64,000 nt of DNA from Larix kaempferi (GCA_027924585.1 BSBM01000753.1:27678501-27742500), one strand, 5' to 3'; shown: positions 36,528-47,575, counted from the first letter of the stretch. Made by a program: numbers and translations. The notes: a model not told the origin generated them from the letters alone.

Positions 36528-36879
36528 ATGACGGTATATTGAAAGGTTGATGTGTTTAGAGAGTTCTAGCACGCCAATCAAGTGTTTGAGAATATGGAGG
36601 CGGGTTCACATCCTTGGAATTTTGGAAACTATTGCAAGGAAGATGGGATCGAAAGGAATGTTCAGTAATGACAAGTTGCAACAAGAGTTGTGGGAACTTG
36701 AAGCAGTTATGCTATTTGGTAAATCAATCACTATCAATTGCAAAAGACTAGAAGATTCCAAAAGAGGTATGAACAGGTCATCTTGTGATTACTCAAATGT
36801 GACATTTTGTATTGCGATGCTCTTATCGACGTTCTAAGTAGAACCCAGATTAAACAAGTAGATCTCTGTTGGTTATGGT

Positions 36880-38030
36880 GATGGTGTTAACGGATACAAA
36901 ATGTGGGATCCTATTGCCCACAAAATCATCATTTATAAAGATGCATTGTTTGATGATTCTCCTCTCATAAAATCAGACATAGTAAAAGTTGAAAGGTACA
37001 AAACATGACTGATAGCAGAAGGGTATTGATTTCCATGAAATTTTTCGTTAGTTGTTAAGTTTGTTTCTATTCATGTAGTGTTAGCACTAGTTGCAGTAGC
37101 TAGACGCTAAAACAATTATTTAGATGGACAATTGGATGAGGAGATGTGTATATGCAACAACCAGCATGGTTAGTTCAGGATCGCAACAAAAGATTTGTTT
37201 GCAAACTCAAAAAATCATTGTATGGCTTGAAACTTGAGCAAGCAATGGTACAAGATGTGTGATTCCTTCATGGTGAGACATATTTTACAAGAAGTGAGTA
37301 TAACCATTGTGTTTATGGTATAGTCATTATCTTTGTGTTATATGTTGACAATATGTTTTATGCAAGCAAAAGCATGGTTAAGATCAACAGGTTGGCTCAG
37401 TTGGCTAGGACAGTTTAATATGAAGGATCAAGAAGCAGTAAAAACAAATCTCGGGCATGGAAATACATAGAGATAGGAAATATGGTAAGCTTTTGGTTAT
37501 CACAGCAGGAGTATGTGGAAAGGATACTTACGAAATTCAGTGTGAATGATCTGAAATCAATTAATATCCCTTTTGCTTTCCATTGTAAGCTTTCTTCAGG
37601 TTTATGTCCTAGTAGCAAGGAAGAAAAGGTTATGTCTCATGTATCGTATGCTAGTAGAAAGTGTAAAGTATGCGATGGTATGGTATGAAATGGTCATGAT
37701 TAAATATTTCAAGTACAATTGGTGTTGTGATTGGAGACATGGCAAATCCAAGTGAAGTAGTGAAATGGGTGCTTCAGTATTTTAAAGGCACAAGTATCAC
37801 CTACAGTGGCTACAGTGATTTAGTCTATGGTTATGTTGATTCAGAGCTTGTAGGAGATTTGGACAAGAGGAGATATACCTCAGGTTATGTCTCGCATGAA
37901 TGCAAGGATCTATTGGGTAAACTAAAGTGCAGGATACGATGTTATGTGGTAGTCAAAGTGTTGTGCATTTGACTAACAGTCCAACATATTAAAATGGAAT
38001 AAGGCACCATTTTGTAAGACAGGTCAGGTA
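36880..38030 (+). mobile_element. Decayed Ty1/copia pol (integrase end, RT, RNase H)
   Basis: Plus-strand blocks follow copia order: WDPIAHKIIIYKDALFDDSP (about 36905), VYMQQPAWLVQDRNKRFVCK and LKKSLYGLK (about 37145-37235), and VIIFVLYVDNMFYASKSMV (about 37325; the catalytic YVDD is now YVDN). Next are FWLSQQEYVERILTKF (about 37485), HCKLSSGLCPSSKEEK (about 37580), VVKWVLQYFKGT (about 37755) and GYVDSELVGDLDKRRYTSGYV (about 37830-37890). Stops and shifts are numerous. It lies upstream of a U-block fragment. Confidence 0.85.
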
Positions 38031-38149
38031 AACTTGACTCGGTCATGGTTTTTTGGTTCCATTGTATTTGGTAGCAAGAAGCCTATTTAAAGGTCTGGAG
38101 GATAAATCTTCTTTATCATTCTATGTATGCTTTACGGTAGCAAAAAGCT

Positions 38150-38400
38150 TATTAGACTGTTTCATTGTCGCCTGTGTGCATGTTGTTTGGAGCAGACGAG
38201 AAAAGGATTTGTTTACAGATGTTTCACTATGACTGTTGTTTGCGGTGTTTGATATTGCAATTCCCCCACTTTAGAAAATTATATTCAAATAACTCCATGA
38301 GCAGCTGTGAACTCCATATCTTATTAATTGAGTTCATTTATTGCGTGCAAATTCTAATATGCAAGTCAAGGTCTATCTTCCATAGTGATTAACAAAGACA
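38150..38400 (-). repeat. Fragment of upstream block U plus an inverted piece of the 46-kb repeat
   Basis: GCTTATTAGACTGTTTCA and TTGTTTACAGATGTTTCAC match the U blocks at 33.1 and 45.0 kb. 38350-38385 (AATTCTAATATGCAAGTCAA, then GGTCTATCTTCCAT) is the reverse complement of sequence in the 136-bp repeat at 46.0-46.2 kb. Confidence 0.6.
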
Positions 38401-38734
38401 ATTTTATGTAAACAACTTTTTGTTGGTGTTAATGAACACGCAATATACAAACATAATTAATAAGATATGGAGTTGACAGCTGCTCATTTAGACCAAGTAC
38501 ATAGTGGTTAACAAAGACAATTTTATGTAAACAACTTTTTATTGGTGTTAATGAACACGCAATATACGAACATAATTAATAAGATATGGAGTGGAAAGCT
38601 AAGCATTGAGCTGCACAGAATTAAATGCTAGGGTCCGTTGGATCTAGGGTTAACAAAGACAATTTTATGTAAACAACTTTTTATTGGTGTTAATGAACAC
38701 GCAATATACGAACATAATTAATAAGATATGGAGT
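38389..38734. repeat. 85-bp interspersed direct repeat, 3 copies
   Basis: Units TTAACAAAGACAATTTTATG...AATAAGATATGGAGT lie at 38389-38473, 38508-38592 and 38650-38734, nearly identical, separated by different spacers. The last copy runs into the hairpin. Confidence 0.95.
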
Positions 38735-38856
38735 GGAAAGCTAAGCATTGAGCTGCAGAGCATTAAATGCTACAGCTCAGTGCTTAGGATCCGTTGGATC
38801 TGGAGAGCATTGAGCCGTCGCATTTAATGCTCTGCAGCTCAATGCTTAGCTTTCGC
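38735..38856. repeat. Long perfect hairpin (34-35 bp arms)
   Basis: The left arm 38736-38769 (starting GAAAGCTAAGCATTGAGC) is exactly reverse-complementary to 38821-38854 (ending GCTCAATGCTTAGCTTTC). One further C:G pair extends it inward. The loop is 50-51 bases and holds shorter partial copies (CAGCTCAGTGCTTAG and GAGCATTGAGC). A partial left arm without its partner sits at about 38594-38625, after the second 85-bp unit. Confidence 0.95.
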
Positions 38857-38880
38857 CTGGAGTTGACAGCTGCTCATTTA

Positions 38881-39733
38881 GGCCAAGTACAAAAGCAATA
38901 GATGGAGTTATCTAATAATTATAAAGTGGCTAGTATTAACAAAAATAGAAAAAGAGGGAAAAGAAAATTTTACAGTAGAATTCAACAAATTGACTATGGT
39001 GAATTTAATAGTTATTTCATACAACGTGTTCTTTGAAAGAGGTGGACATCAAGCAAATAAGCATTCTTGAGAAGAGTCGCATGAGTATTGGATAAGGAAT
39101 CATGGTATACTCAGATTCAGTAATTAAATAATTAATTATGTTGATGGACTATGTTAATAAATGGTAGTACTCTTGTGCATTTCCATCGCTTTCGGCCTAA
39201 TTATCCCTGTAGGAGTAAATGAATAAATCGCGCTTTGCTTTGGGGTCTGCTACCAAACATGGAACAATGTGAAGGGAAGCTGGTTCTGCTTTTCCTCCTC
39301 TTCATATCCAATGGGGGTAGAACTGGGACTTAATAAGGTCCTTTGATATGTCCCGATAAGTCACTGGTGGCTCAGATTTTGAGTCTTCAAGCAACCACAT
39401 CACTCTCTCACAAAGTAAAAGCATGACCTTCCATCTTTAAATGTTGTTTTTATTAGTAATGAAATTATGGCATACACCATAATTGTTTTTATGAATACTT
39501 GATTAGTATAAAAATCATGGTATAGTTATACATATTCCACAAAATAATTTAGCCCAAACATACTCACCTTATGAAAACACTATTCTGTTATAACTTTAAA
39601 TTGCTCCCCCTTATATATTGATCATAAAAAAACTTGTAACTACCCTCACAACCAATATCCAAAAACACGCCAGAGGCGAGAAGCTTTGATAATCGTATAT
39701 ATCATTCCAAAATGTCAAATGTCCCACATTATG
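38881..39733. other. No gene recognised
   Basis: AT-rich spacer between the hairpin and the 93-bp repeat; no features assigned. Confidence 0.4.
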
Positions 39734-39942
39734 TGTAGGAAACACATTCTTATTAGCACTAACCACCTGGTATTTGACATCTCTCACCTAGCTGTAAACT
39801 TTGACAATACCTTTAGCCTAATGTGGTGTCGGAAACGCATTCTTATAAGCACTAACAACCCGGTACTTGACATCTCTCGCCTAGCTGCAAGCTTTGACAA
39901 TACTTCTAGCCTGGCTGCTGAAGATGTTTTGTAAAACATCTT
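39721..39942. repeat. 93-bp tandem duplication with USE-like word and short palindrome
   Basis: GGAAAC(A/G)CATTCTTAT.AGCACTAAC starts at 39738 and 39831. GTCCCACATT (39721-39730) resembles the plant snRNA upstream element RTCCCACATCG and is followed by TATA-like sequence, but no snRNA sequence follows. A palindrome AAGATGTTTT/AAAACATCTT lies at 39921-39942. Confidence 0.7.
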
Positions 39943-40530
39943 TCATTTTGCATCAATTCGCCATCTCTTCTGGAGAATGAACAATGGTCATGGCTGATTG
40001 GTGGAAGATGTACAAGTTCTTAGCTGTGAACGGGATCAGTAATCCTTCAAAGTTTCGAAATCCTAAGAATATGCATCATTGCACGACTTGAATGAATAAT
40101 CGGTAGCCGTGGAAACCACAGTTGCAGTGCGCACTGCAGCGAAAGGGCATTTATCCTTCGGGTAATCACTACAAAAATTGTTGTATGTAACAGCGACCAG
40201 AAAGCAAGTTAACTCCTTCAAATGGCCAGGCTAAAATTGATTTAAATTAAAATCATTTTAAAGACAGTCGGTACCTATGGAACTGAAGCCGAGATTAGTA
40301 TGGGATTGGTATTATAAATTAAGATGTAGCTCAATAGAGAAAACTTCTTATAAGCCCATCGAAAAGATATTAACCGTCGAATAAACTGAGCACAAGCCCA
40401 ACACGAAATATTTGGGCGATGTTGTCACCTGGCGCAAATTAAGAGACACAGAACAGCATCCTCTCACCGCTTGGAGTTTAAATCATTTACAATCACATTT
40501 GTTTACCAGCCTATGGGAAGAGCAAACTGT
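39943..40530. other. No gene recognised
   Basis: Spacer upstream of module copy 3. Phrases such as TATTAACCGTCGAATA and GGAGTTTAAATCATTTA reappear near 43.1-43.2 kb, so the duplicated unit extends here. Confidence 0.45.
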
Positions 40531-41230
40531 TAGAATCAGTTAAACATTGTTATATTTATTGATTGTACTTTACTTCCAAGTAAAGCAGAGACGCTCTGCT
40601 TGTTCTCAAACAGCAAACTGACATTCAGATCGTTTGAAATTTTGAATACATTAGTCTTCCAAGAAATAGAGCTCGGCATATAACTTAATACACGAACAGG
40701 AGCCCCCAGAAACCTACAATTTCCGCTATATTCTTCAAAATTCCTTGGCATTAAGGTTAAATGTACAATTTCACAGAACTTTTAAGCTACAGTTAGCCGA
40801 AACGATCCACAACAAAGGGGTGTAAGGATAGAGCCAAAATTTAACAGTTCAACCTAAAGAACATAAAAATACCTTTAATGTTCGAAAATTTAAGCTTAAC
40901 GTGATGAAAATACCTGCAAGAAGCAATAACCCGTCCAGGCGACCGAGTAAAAACGAGTCCAGGAATCAAAAGTATGGCTCAAAATTGCTCGAACAAGTTC
41001 AAAACACAGCCTGACGGAAGACGAACTGTTACCGGCAGAAATCCTGACGCAATCCACGAAATTTAAAGCCGCGAGTCTCTCTTATAAATCTTTTCTACTC
41101 TTCACAAATTCTTTGTGGTGCAATGTGACGCATTCAAATCTGACAACGAGAGCCCTCCAATCAGGCCTGGAATTTCAAATTCGGTCAACCTGTCAAACGA
41201 AAATTCGTTGACGGTCTTCTATTTTTTTGC
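40531..41230 (-). promoter_or_regulatory. Promoter/first-exon module, copy 3
   Basis: The minus strand reads GATTTATAAGAGAGACTCGC (TATA at about 41090-41082), then the shared GACTCGCGGCTTTAAAT (about 41077-41062). A donor-like GCTTCTTGCAG|GTATTTTCAT follows at 40914/40913, 153 bases after the word. The sequence beyond retains GGTTGAACTGTTAAATTTTG, CCAAGGAATTTTGAAGAATA and TTTGAGAACAAGCAGAG, all shared with copy 4. No open frame runs through it. Confidence 0.55.
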
Positions 41231-41249
41231 CTTTCACTTTACGGTTTCT

Positions 41250-43260
41250 GTAAATTTATAAGTGTCAAATTAATTTGCAATTTTATTTAAGATTCCCAAG
41301 TTATTAGAACTGTTTACCAATTATAAAACGGCATAGGCTTAAGCCCATTCATTTCATTTAGGGCTTTGTACAAATCTGTAAGTGTAATTTTCCATTTTAT
41401 TATAAATAAGAATTTATTAAAAACAAAATTGTTATTTTAACATTAAAATAAAATAATAAAAACTTTACAAATTTTACAATATGTTGTTCTAAAATTACAA
41501 ATATATCTTTTACCTAATTAAAAAAAGGCGATATAAAGGCAGCCTTTAAACTGCCTTGAATAACCCAATACACTGATCAATACAGTCCAAATGCATTAGC
41601 GTGTACAGATTAGTCCTTATATACTAAATTCTGGAGTTTAGAAATTTGGAGATGAGTTAACATATAGACGAAGATAGGAATCTGTTTGTGAAAAGACAAT
41701 GGCAACATGGCCGTTTCACTTTTAACCTGAATGTTTAAGCGGCAAAAGGCCATTGACGTGGTGTGAGACAAGAGCAAACCGGGATAATATTGACGTGGTG
41801 TGAGACAAGAGCAAACCGGGATGATAGAAATGTTTTGTTCCTTTCGAAATGCAAATGAATTATTGGCCCCAGGAAAGCTTCCTGTCCATGCAGCATGAGT
41901 AATAGAACTGATTACAACCATAACAGCTTAGTACTCTTACTCATATATAAAACAATAATATGGAGTTTTCTGCATATGCCTAGCATTAGATTTTATATGG
42001 CAGATTTAATATTAAGGATTTATACTAGTGTGCTCAACTCTAAACTAGCACATCATAAGTAGACAGGATGTAAGCAGCAGGATTAATACGCTCTAATATC
42101 ACTCATTACATATTCAGCCAATGTACCACTGGTTATCATAATCCTGGTCAAGACCTCGCCCATGGCCATGGCAACCTCAAACCACTTATTAACATTTATG
42201 ACGGGAGCCATAACCTAGAAACCGTCAAATCTACGGTTTGAAATTTTTATTGAACGTAGCTGTTGACGTGTCACAATTTTTTTAAACTGTCAAATACGTT
42301 TTAAAAATGAAAAGACGTTCTGCAGGCCGTCAAATTCCAGGCCCAATAGTCTCAGTGGCAATGATACTACGTGTCAACTACCATAATTAGTTCGCGCATC
42401 CTCGATCCTCCCAGCCTTTTTGTGGTAGAGGCGGGCCAGTTTGAAAACCTGGCCTGTCTGTCATCATTAAAAATAATTCGCTTCTAGGAGTACGCTATTC
42501 AGTGCAGGCTGTGTACAGTTGGCACGCGTGTACTGAGCTATTCTTTATTTTCAAGGTGAAGGACGCGTCATCTGTCGGTCTAGTTGGCAAATGCATCGGG
42601 AGTGACAAATTTTATTTACTTGTATAAGAGATCTTCTACATGTGAAATGAGAGTTTTAACATGTGAAGATGAGATTGTCGCTTATTAAGCCATCGCATTT
42701 AGTTTAGGAGAAGGTAAAGCCTTTCTGAATTTTACTAGTCTCAAGATTACAGTTTGAATGACAAATAGATCAGATGAAAGAATTGTTGTTTACCGGATCC
42801 AGGACCTGGTTGATCCAATGGACTGCTCCCTCCAACTCTCAAGAGCAGAGAAGCGAAGCTCCAGAATAGTATTAAAGATGCCTCCAAAAACTCAGCAGCA
42901 GAGTTTCTTTAGTCATATTTCCGAATAGCTCAAATTGATCAAACCATTTGCTCTACCTTACTTCTGGTTAGTTTATTTAAATCAAGGGTCATTTTAACAC
43001 AGCAACCGATATCTATGGAACAGAAGCGGGTATAGTATGGTATTGCTCTTATTTATATTAAAAATAGCTTGACACAATGGACTGGTTAAGCATATCTAAT
43101 GGCTGATATGGCTTCCAATTCTTTAAAAGATATCAACTGTTCAATGTACGAAAACCACTCACTAAATAGTGGGCGATCTTGGAGTTTAAATCATTTAAAA
43201 TCGCATTAATTTACCACGCTATAGGAAGCGCAAACAGACCCAATATGTGCGTTGTTATAT
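41250..43260. other. No gene recognised
   Basis: AT-rich spacer containing a 37-bp tandem repeat (41753-41826) and TTTAAAT/GTTATATTTATTGATTGTACTT words that match the region right of 40.5 kb. No coding domain. Confidence 0.4.
41753..41826. repeat. 37-bp tandem duplication
   Basis: TTGACGTGGTGTGAGACAAG starts at 41753 and 41790; both copies continue AGCAAACCGGGAT.AT. Confidence 0.95.
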
Positions 43261-44160
43261 TTATTGATTGTACTTCAGCTTAGATCGTAAAAATGGAACA
43301 TCGAATTTAACAAGGCAACGCTGATGTACAGCGGAAAGATGCCAGGCTCCTTTAAACCGACCAGAGACGATCTACTCGTTCTCAAACAACAAAATTTATA
43401 CTGAGACTTGAATACATTATATACTGCAGCTTCGACTATTTTCTTTAAAAAAATTGCTCGGTATCTAACTAATCCACAAAGTGGAACCCCAGAAAAACAG
43501 AATAGCTTCACACATTTCAGCTTCCGCTCTATTCTAAGAAAACTCCTTGGTATTAAGGTTAAATACATTAATTCCGAGGCAAAACATTAAAAGAACACTT
43601 CGCCCAAACTATCCACAACGACCGGTGCAAGGATCAAGCACCGTGGAGCCAAAATTTTACACTTCAGACCAAAGAAAATAGAAACCCGTCAATATCCAAA
43701 ATTTTAAGCCTAATGTAAGTGAAAATACCTGCAAGAAGCAAGAATCCGTCCACGCGACCCAAGAAAAAACGAGTTGACGAATCGAATTTAAGGCTGATGG
43801 AAGCCGAATACTCCGCAACTGTACAAATCTCTGTAATTTACGACATTTAAAGCCGCAAGTCGCTTATAAAACTTTTTGCATTCAACCAAAAACTTTTGTG
43901 TTGCAATAACGCGTTCGAATCTGATCCCTAGTTCCGCCTAAAGTCACCAACCGCTACCCGAAATTGCGTCGGGTACACCTCCCTGACATGCGGGAATGAA
44001 AATGGATAGAGAAGGCAGCTTTTGTCAAATTACTGTGCCATATGAGACAAGAGTGAAATCGCAGCTTTTGCAGCTGAAATCGGTTGTTGAAGGAGCGAGG
44101 GCCCGGTATTTTCAGTTTTCGTAGTTTCTAGGGGTGGGTCAACGAATTGAACACATAGTC
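43261..44160 (-). promoter_or_regulatory. Promoter/first-exon module, copy 4 (most complete)
   Basis: The minus strand reads AAAAAGTTTTATAAGCGACT (TATA at about 43868-43861), then GACTTGCGGCTTTAAATGTC (about 43861-43842). A donor-like CTTGCTTCTTGCAG|GTATTTTCAC follows at 43729/43728. Beyond it, CTTAATACCAAGGAGTTTTC and TTTGAGAACGAGTAGA match copy 3, and CCACGGTGCTTGATCCTTG matches copy 2. This looks like a TATA promoter, a ~120-150-nt non-coding exon and the start of an intron. Confidence 0.55.
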
Positions 44161-44819
44161 AGTAGGAGTCAAATCTGTAGCATGAGCCTAGGCAAGAGTC
44201 CGCTTTAATGTTGGCTGAGAGAATGGTTTGGACTCCATGTGGGGACTCCAAATGGTTACAACCTTCAATCCTCTCATAAAATTTGAATCCAAAATTCGAT
44301 AGAAACTAAATTTCATACCAATAGAATATAATTCAGGAAAAAGTATATAGGAATATAAATTTATAATGACCTGAAAGAGTTATAAGTGAGAATGAAACCA
44401 TGCAATTTTTAAAAATGATTTTATAAAAATTAAGAATGACACTGGAATTTAAAGCTAATAATAAACACTCCGCAGTACAATTATCAGGATCAATCTCAAT
44501 CTGTGTAGTGTTTAGAGGTGGGCGAACAACTTGAACACCTAACTTATTGTATTAGATTTTTTTGAGCCCTATAATATAATAGCTAACTAGTTAATACTAA
44601 CTCAAATAAATAAAGCTGGTAAGAAGATTCATAACAAGTACAAGTACAAAATATAAAGAGAAAATACAATTAAAATTAGTAACATGGTAGCTTAGATGCT
44701 TTACCCAATCCTTGTAAGGAAGACATACTACAACTACATTGTACAAAGTAAAAATACAATGAAATTGGATTCTTACCTATCTCAATCGACCACAAAATAC
44801 AAAGCAAAAATATAATATA

Positions 44820-45180
44820 ACAGCGTGGATTCCTAACCAACTCCACATCTAACATAACTACACTTTTGCCCAATTCTTCTTTATTTTCCGGGTAGGACTG
44901 GAACCATAAAGTAATCCAGCTTGCAACTGCTTCCGAACGAAACGAAGTTGGTTTTTGCATCCAGTTAAGACAAGCTTAAAAAATACCTTTTTTAATGTAC
45001 CCCTAGGCGGTAGCAAAGGCTCAAACATGGCTTATTAGGCAGTTTCACTGTCACCCTGCCGTGCATGCTTGGAAAGTATAAGGAAAAAAATGCTTGTTTA
45101 CAGCTGTTTCACAGGGCTCGAGGACCTTTACCTGCCGTGTTGACATTGCAATTTCCCCAGCCACTTCATACCCTTCGTAA
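44820..45180 (-). repeat. Upstream duplicated block U (copy at 44.8-45.2 kb)
   Basis: Parallel to 32.88-33.35 kb with the same word order (CCAACTCCACATCTAAC, TGCATCCAGTTAAGACAAG, CATGGCTTATTAGGCAG, TGTTTACAGCTGTTTCACAG). A 94-residue minus-strand frame (44676-44960) covers it and includes WFQSYPENKEELGKSVVMLD; I do not recognise the protein. Confidence 0.65.
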
Positions 45181-45199
45181 TGGAGCAGTATAAGGACTA

Positions 45200-45797
45200 A
45201 CTAAAAAGTCCCGACTTTTCGGAATTGTGGAAATAACAATTTACAGAAATAATTTTGACCAATTTTAATTAAAAAATAACCAAAACAGAGAAGCGTTTTA
45301 GTTGTTTTTTATGCTAGGGACTTCATAAATATTGTAATTAAAAAATAACCAAAACAGAGAAGCGTTTTAGTTGTTTTTTATGCTAGGGACTTCATAAATA
45401 TTGCCTTTTATGCACTAGACAAACTTCTTCGGCAATATTTATACAGAGATTTTGGGTTTTCCAAAGAGACAGATAAATCCAAGAAGGATGAAATTTGATG
45501 GGCAAATTGTCCATCACAAAATTTGATGGGCAAATTATCCATCACGAGGCGATTTGCCCCTCAAATACGGCCATAAATCAAACTTCCCCGTCAAAAATTC
45601 TATTTAAAATGGATAAAACGTTTGGAAAAATCGATCATACCGTCAAATTTGAAGGTAACTTGTATTTTAAATTCCAACCAAACACCTCCCTCGCCTCGGG
45701 AAGCGAAAAAATTCGGTAAGACTTAAGAAAATTATATGTATTTTAAATTCCAACCAAACACCTCCCTCGCCTCGCTAAGCGAGAAAATTCGGTAAGA
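45200..45797. repeat. Cluster of short tandem duplications (69, 28 and 76 bp)
   Basis: A 69-bp unit TAATTAAAAAATAACCAAAA starts at 45266 and 45335. A 28-bp unit AAATTTGATGGGCAAATT starts at 45491 and 45519. A 76-bp unit TGTATTTTAAATTCCAACCA starts at 45661 and 45737. Each is a direct two-copy repeat. Confidence 0.95.
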
Positions 45798-45972
45798 TGT
45801 ATAAGGTTCAGACTTAAGAAAATTATATTCACATAGCGCCAAGAGTACCTCTTGTTTTTTTCCTGTCAAATTGACACGTGTCAACACCATATCTATTTGA
45901 CAAATTGCCGGGATTTGTTTCCTTAATAAATTGCGTATTTTTCGATAAATCTCTTTATATGAGCACACATTC

Positions 45973-46245
45973 ATGTGAAATTGTCCATATCGTTTGATTA
46001 TTCCTCTGAAAGGTTGTTGAACACTTTATTAAACACCATGGAAGATAGACCTTGCCTTCATATTAGAATTTCAGCTGATCACTCATAAGGTTGGTAAGCG
46101 TAAGGGAAATGTGAAATTGTCAATATCGTTTTATTATTCCTCTGAAAGGTTGTTGAACACTTTATTAAACACCATGGAAGATAGACCTTGCCTTCATATT
46201 AGAATTTGAGCTGATCACTTATACGGTTGGTAACTTATACGGTTG
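45973..46245. repeat. 136-bp tandem duplication
   Basis: ATGTGAAATTGTC.ATATCGTTT starts at 45973 and 46109. Both copies contain ACACCATGGAAGATAGACC. An inverted piece occurs at 38350-38400. Confidence 0.95.
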
Positions 46246-46254
46246 GTAAGTGTA

Positions 46255-46530
46255 AGGGAGTCGTATAAGGGTTAACTAAAATTTCTCTGACTTGTTGGAA
46301 TTCGGCAGAGGAATTTTTGTTAAAATCACAGTTTGGAGTGTTCAGATGGCAATTTCGACGATCTGGGTAGTTTTAAAATTGGGCATTTAGTCTAGAACAG
46401 ACAATCCCAATTGCTGAAATTACAAAAATGCGATAATAGCAATTTCCAGCAATAATTTTTACCGATTTATATCCCAAAATCGCCGAAAAAGCGGGGCATT
46501 TTGGTTGTTGTTTATCCTACGCGTAAACTT
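46255..46530 (+). repeat. Upstream block B (plus-strand copy)
   Basis: GTATAAGGGTTAACTAAAAT, GGCAATTTCGACGATCT, GTTTTAAAATTGGGCATTTA and TTTTGGTTGTTGTTTATCCT occur in the same order as on the minus strand at 46850-47075 and 28700-29000. A shorter plus-strand relative begins near 45190 (GTATAAGGACTAACTAAAAA). Confidence 0.65.
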
Positions 46531-46849
46531 CTTCCAGCTAGTGTCTTCTCCCTGCCGTGTTTTCTCATGGATGGATTGAATGTTGGTTTTTGGTAGAGTG
46601 CATTATTTTAATTTTAATTAAAAGGTGTTTTTCCCAACACATTTTAAAGTACCTGCCACATCGCAGAGTACTTTATCATATATATGATCGGGGAATCATT
46701 CCCAATAATTGCGATGTTTTATTTGGTGACCTGAAAAAGATAAGATAAAGGTTTTCGATTTAGTAATGCTTCGCAATCTGGGGTCGCCGATATGCTCGGG
46801 TGGCTGGGGCGGTCGAGTGTGGTCGTTTCCACCCGAGATCGACCCCAAG

Positions 46850-47075
46850 CATGCGCATAGGATAAAGACAACCCAAACGCTTCGCTTTTTCATAATTTTG
46901 TAATTCTTGCAATCGGGATTGCCTGCTCTAAACTAATTGTCCAATTTTAAAACTATCGAGATCGTCGAAATTGCGATCTGAGCATTCCAAATGGCCATTT
47001 TGGCAAGAATTTCTCTACCAGATTCCGGAGAGTCGAGGGTGTTTTGGTTAGCCCTTATACAGCTCCCAAGCCCTG
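46850..47075 (-). repeat. Upstream block A (minus-strand copy, inverted to block B)
   Basis: The minus strand reads GTATAAGGGCTAACCAAAAC, CGCAATTTCGACGATCT, GTTTTAAAATTGGACAATTA and TTTGGGTTGTCTTTATCCTA. With block B it makes a ~0.8-kb inverted arrangement with about 320 bases between arms. Confidence 0.65.
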
Positions 47076-47296
47076 TGGCATCGAAGCCCCTTCGCCTACA
47101 AGCGCATGCCAGTTTTTCTGCCAAAGTGAAAAAAATGCTTCGCAATGAAATCTTTTGTTTGATTGGATGGGTGAGCTTTGTGAATGGCAAACAAAAGATT
47201 ATATGGTCAAGTCCTCATGTTAATTACTTAATTTTCTATTAATGCTTATATATTTAATTTTATAAGTTTAAATGAATTTATAAAATAATCACAATT

Positions 47297-47575
47297 TTCA
47301 TTGTTCAAATTGTATTTTTTATTGCAAAAATGGATTTAGTGCCCTCAAAAATTTGGGCACCTCATTTATGCAATTTCAACAAAGTATATGTGCAATTCCA
47401 ATAATTTCAACCATTCTGTGGATAAATAGCCCAAGTTCATTGTTCAAGTTGTATTTTTTATTGCAAAAATGGATTCAATACCTTCAAAAACTTGAGCACC
47501 CCATTTATGCAATTCCAACAATTTCAACCATTTACTTGATAAATCGTCCAAGAAAGAGTTCATAACATAAAATGT
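47297..47575. repeat. 139-bp diverged tandem duplication
   Basis: TTCATTGTTCAA.TTGTATTTTTTATTGCAAAAATGGATT starts at 47297 and 47436, each followed by ATTTATGCAATT(T/C)CAACAA. Confidence 0.9.

Noticed and set aside
39721-39760. snRNA gene promoter
   Set aside because: No U1, U2, U4, U5, U6, U3 or 7SL-like sequence follows the USE-like word.
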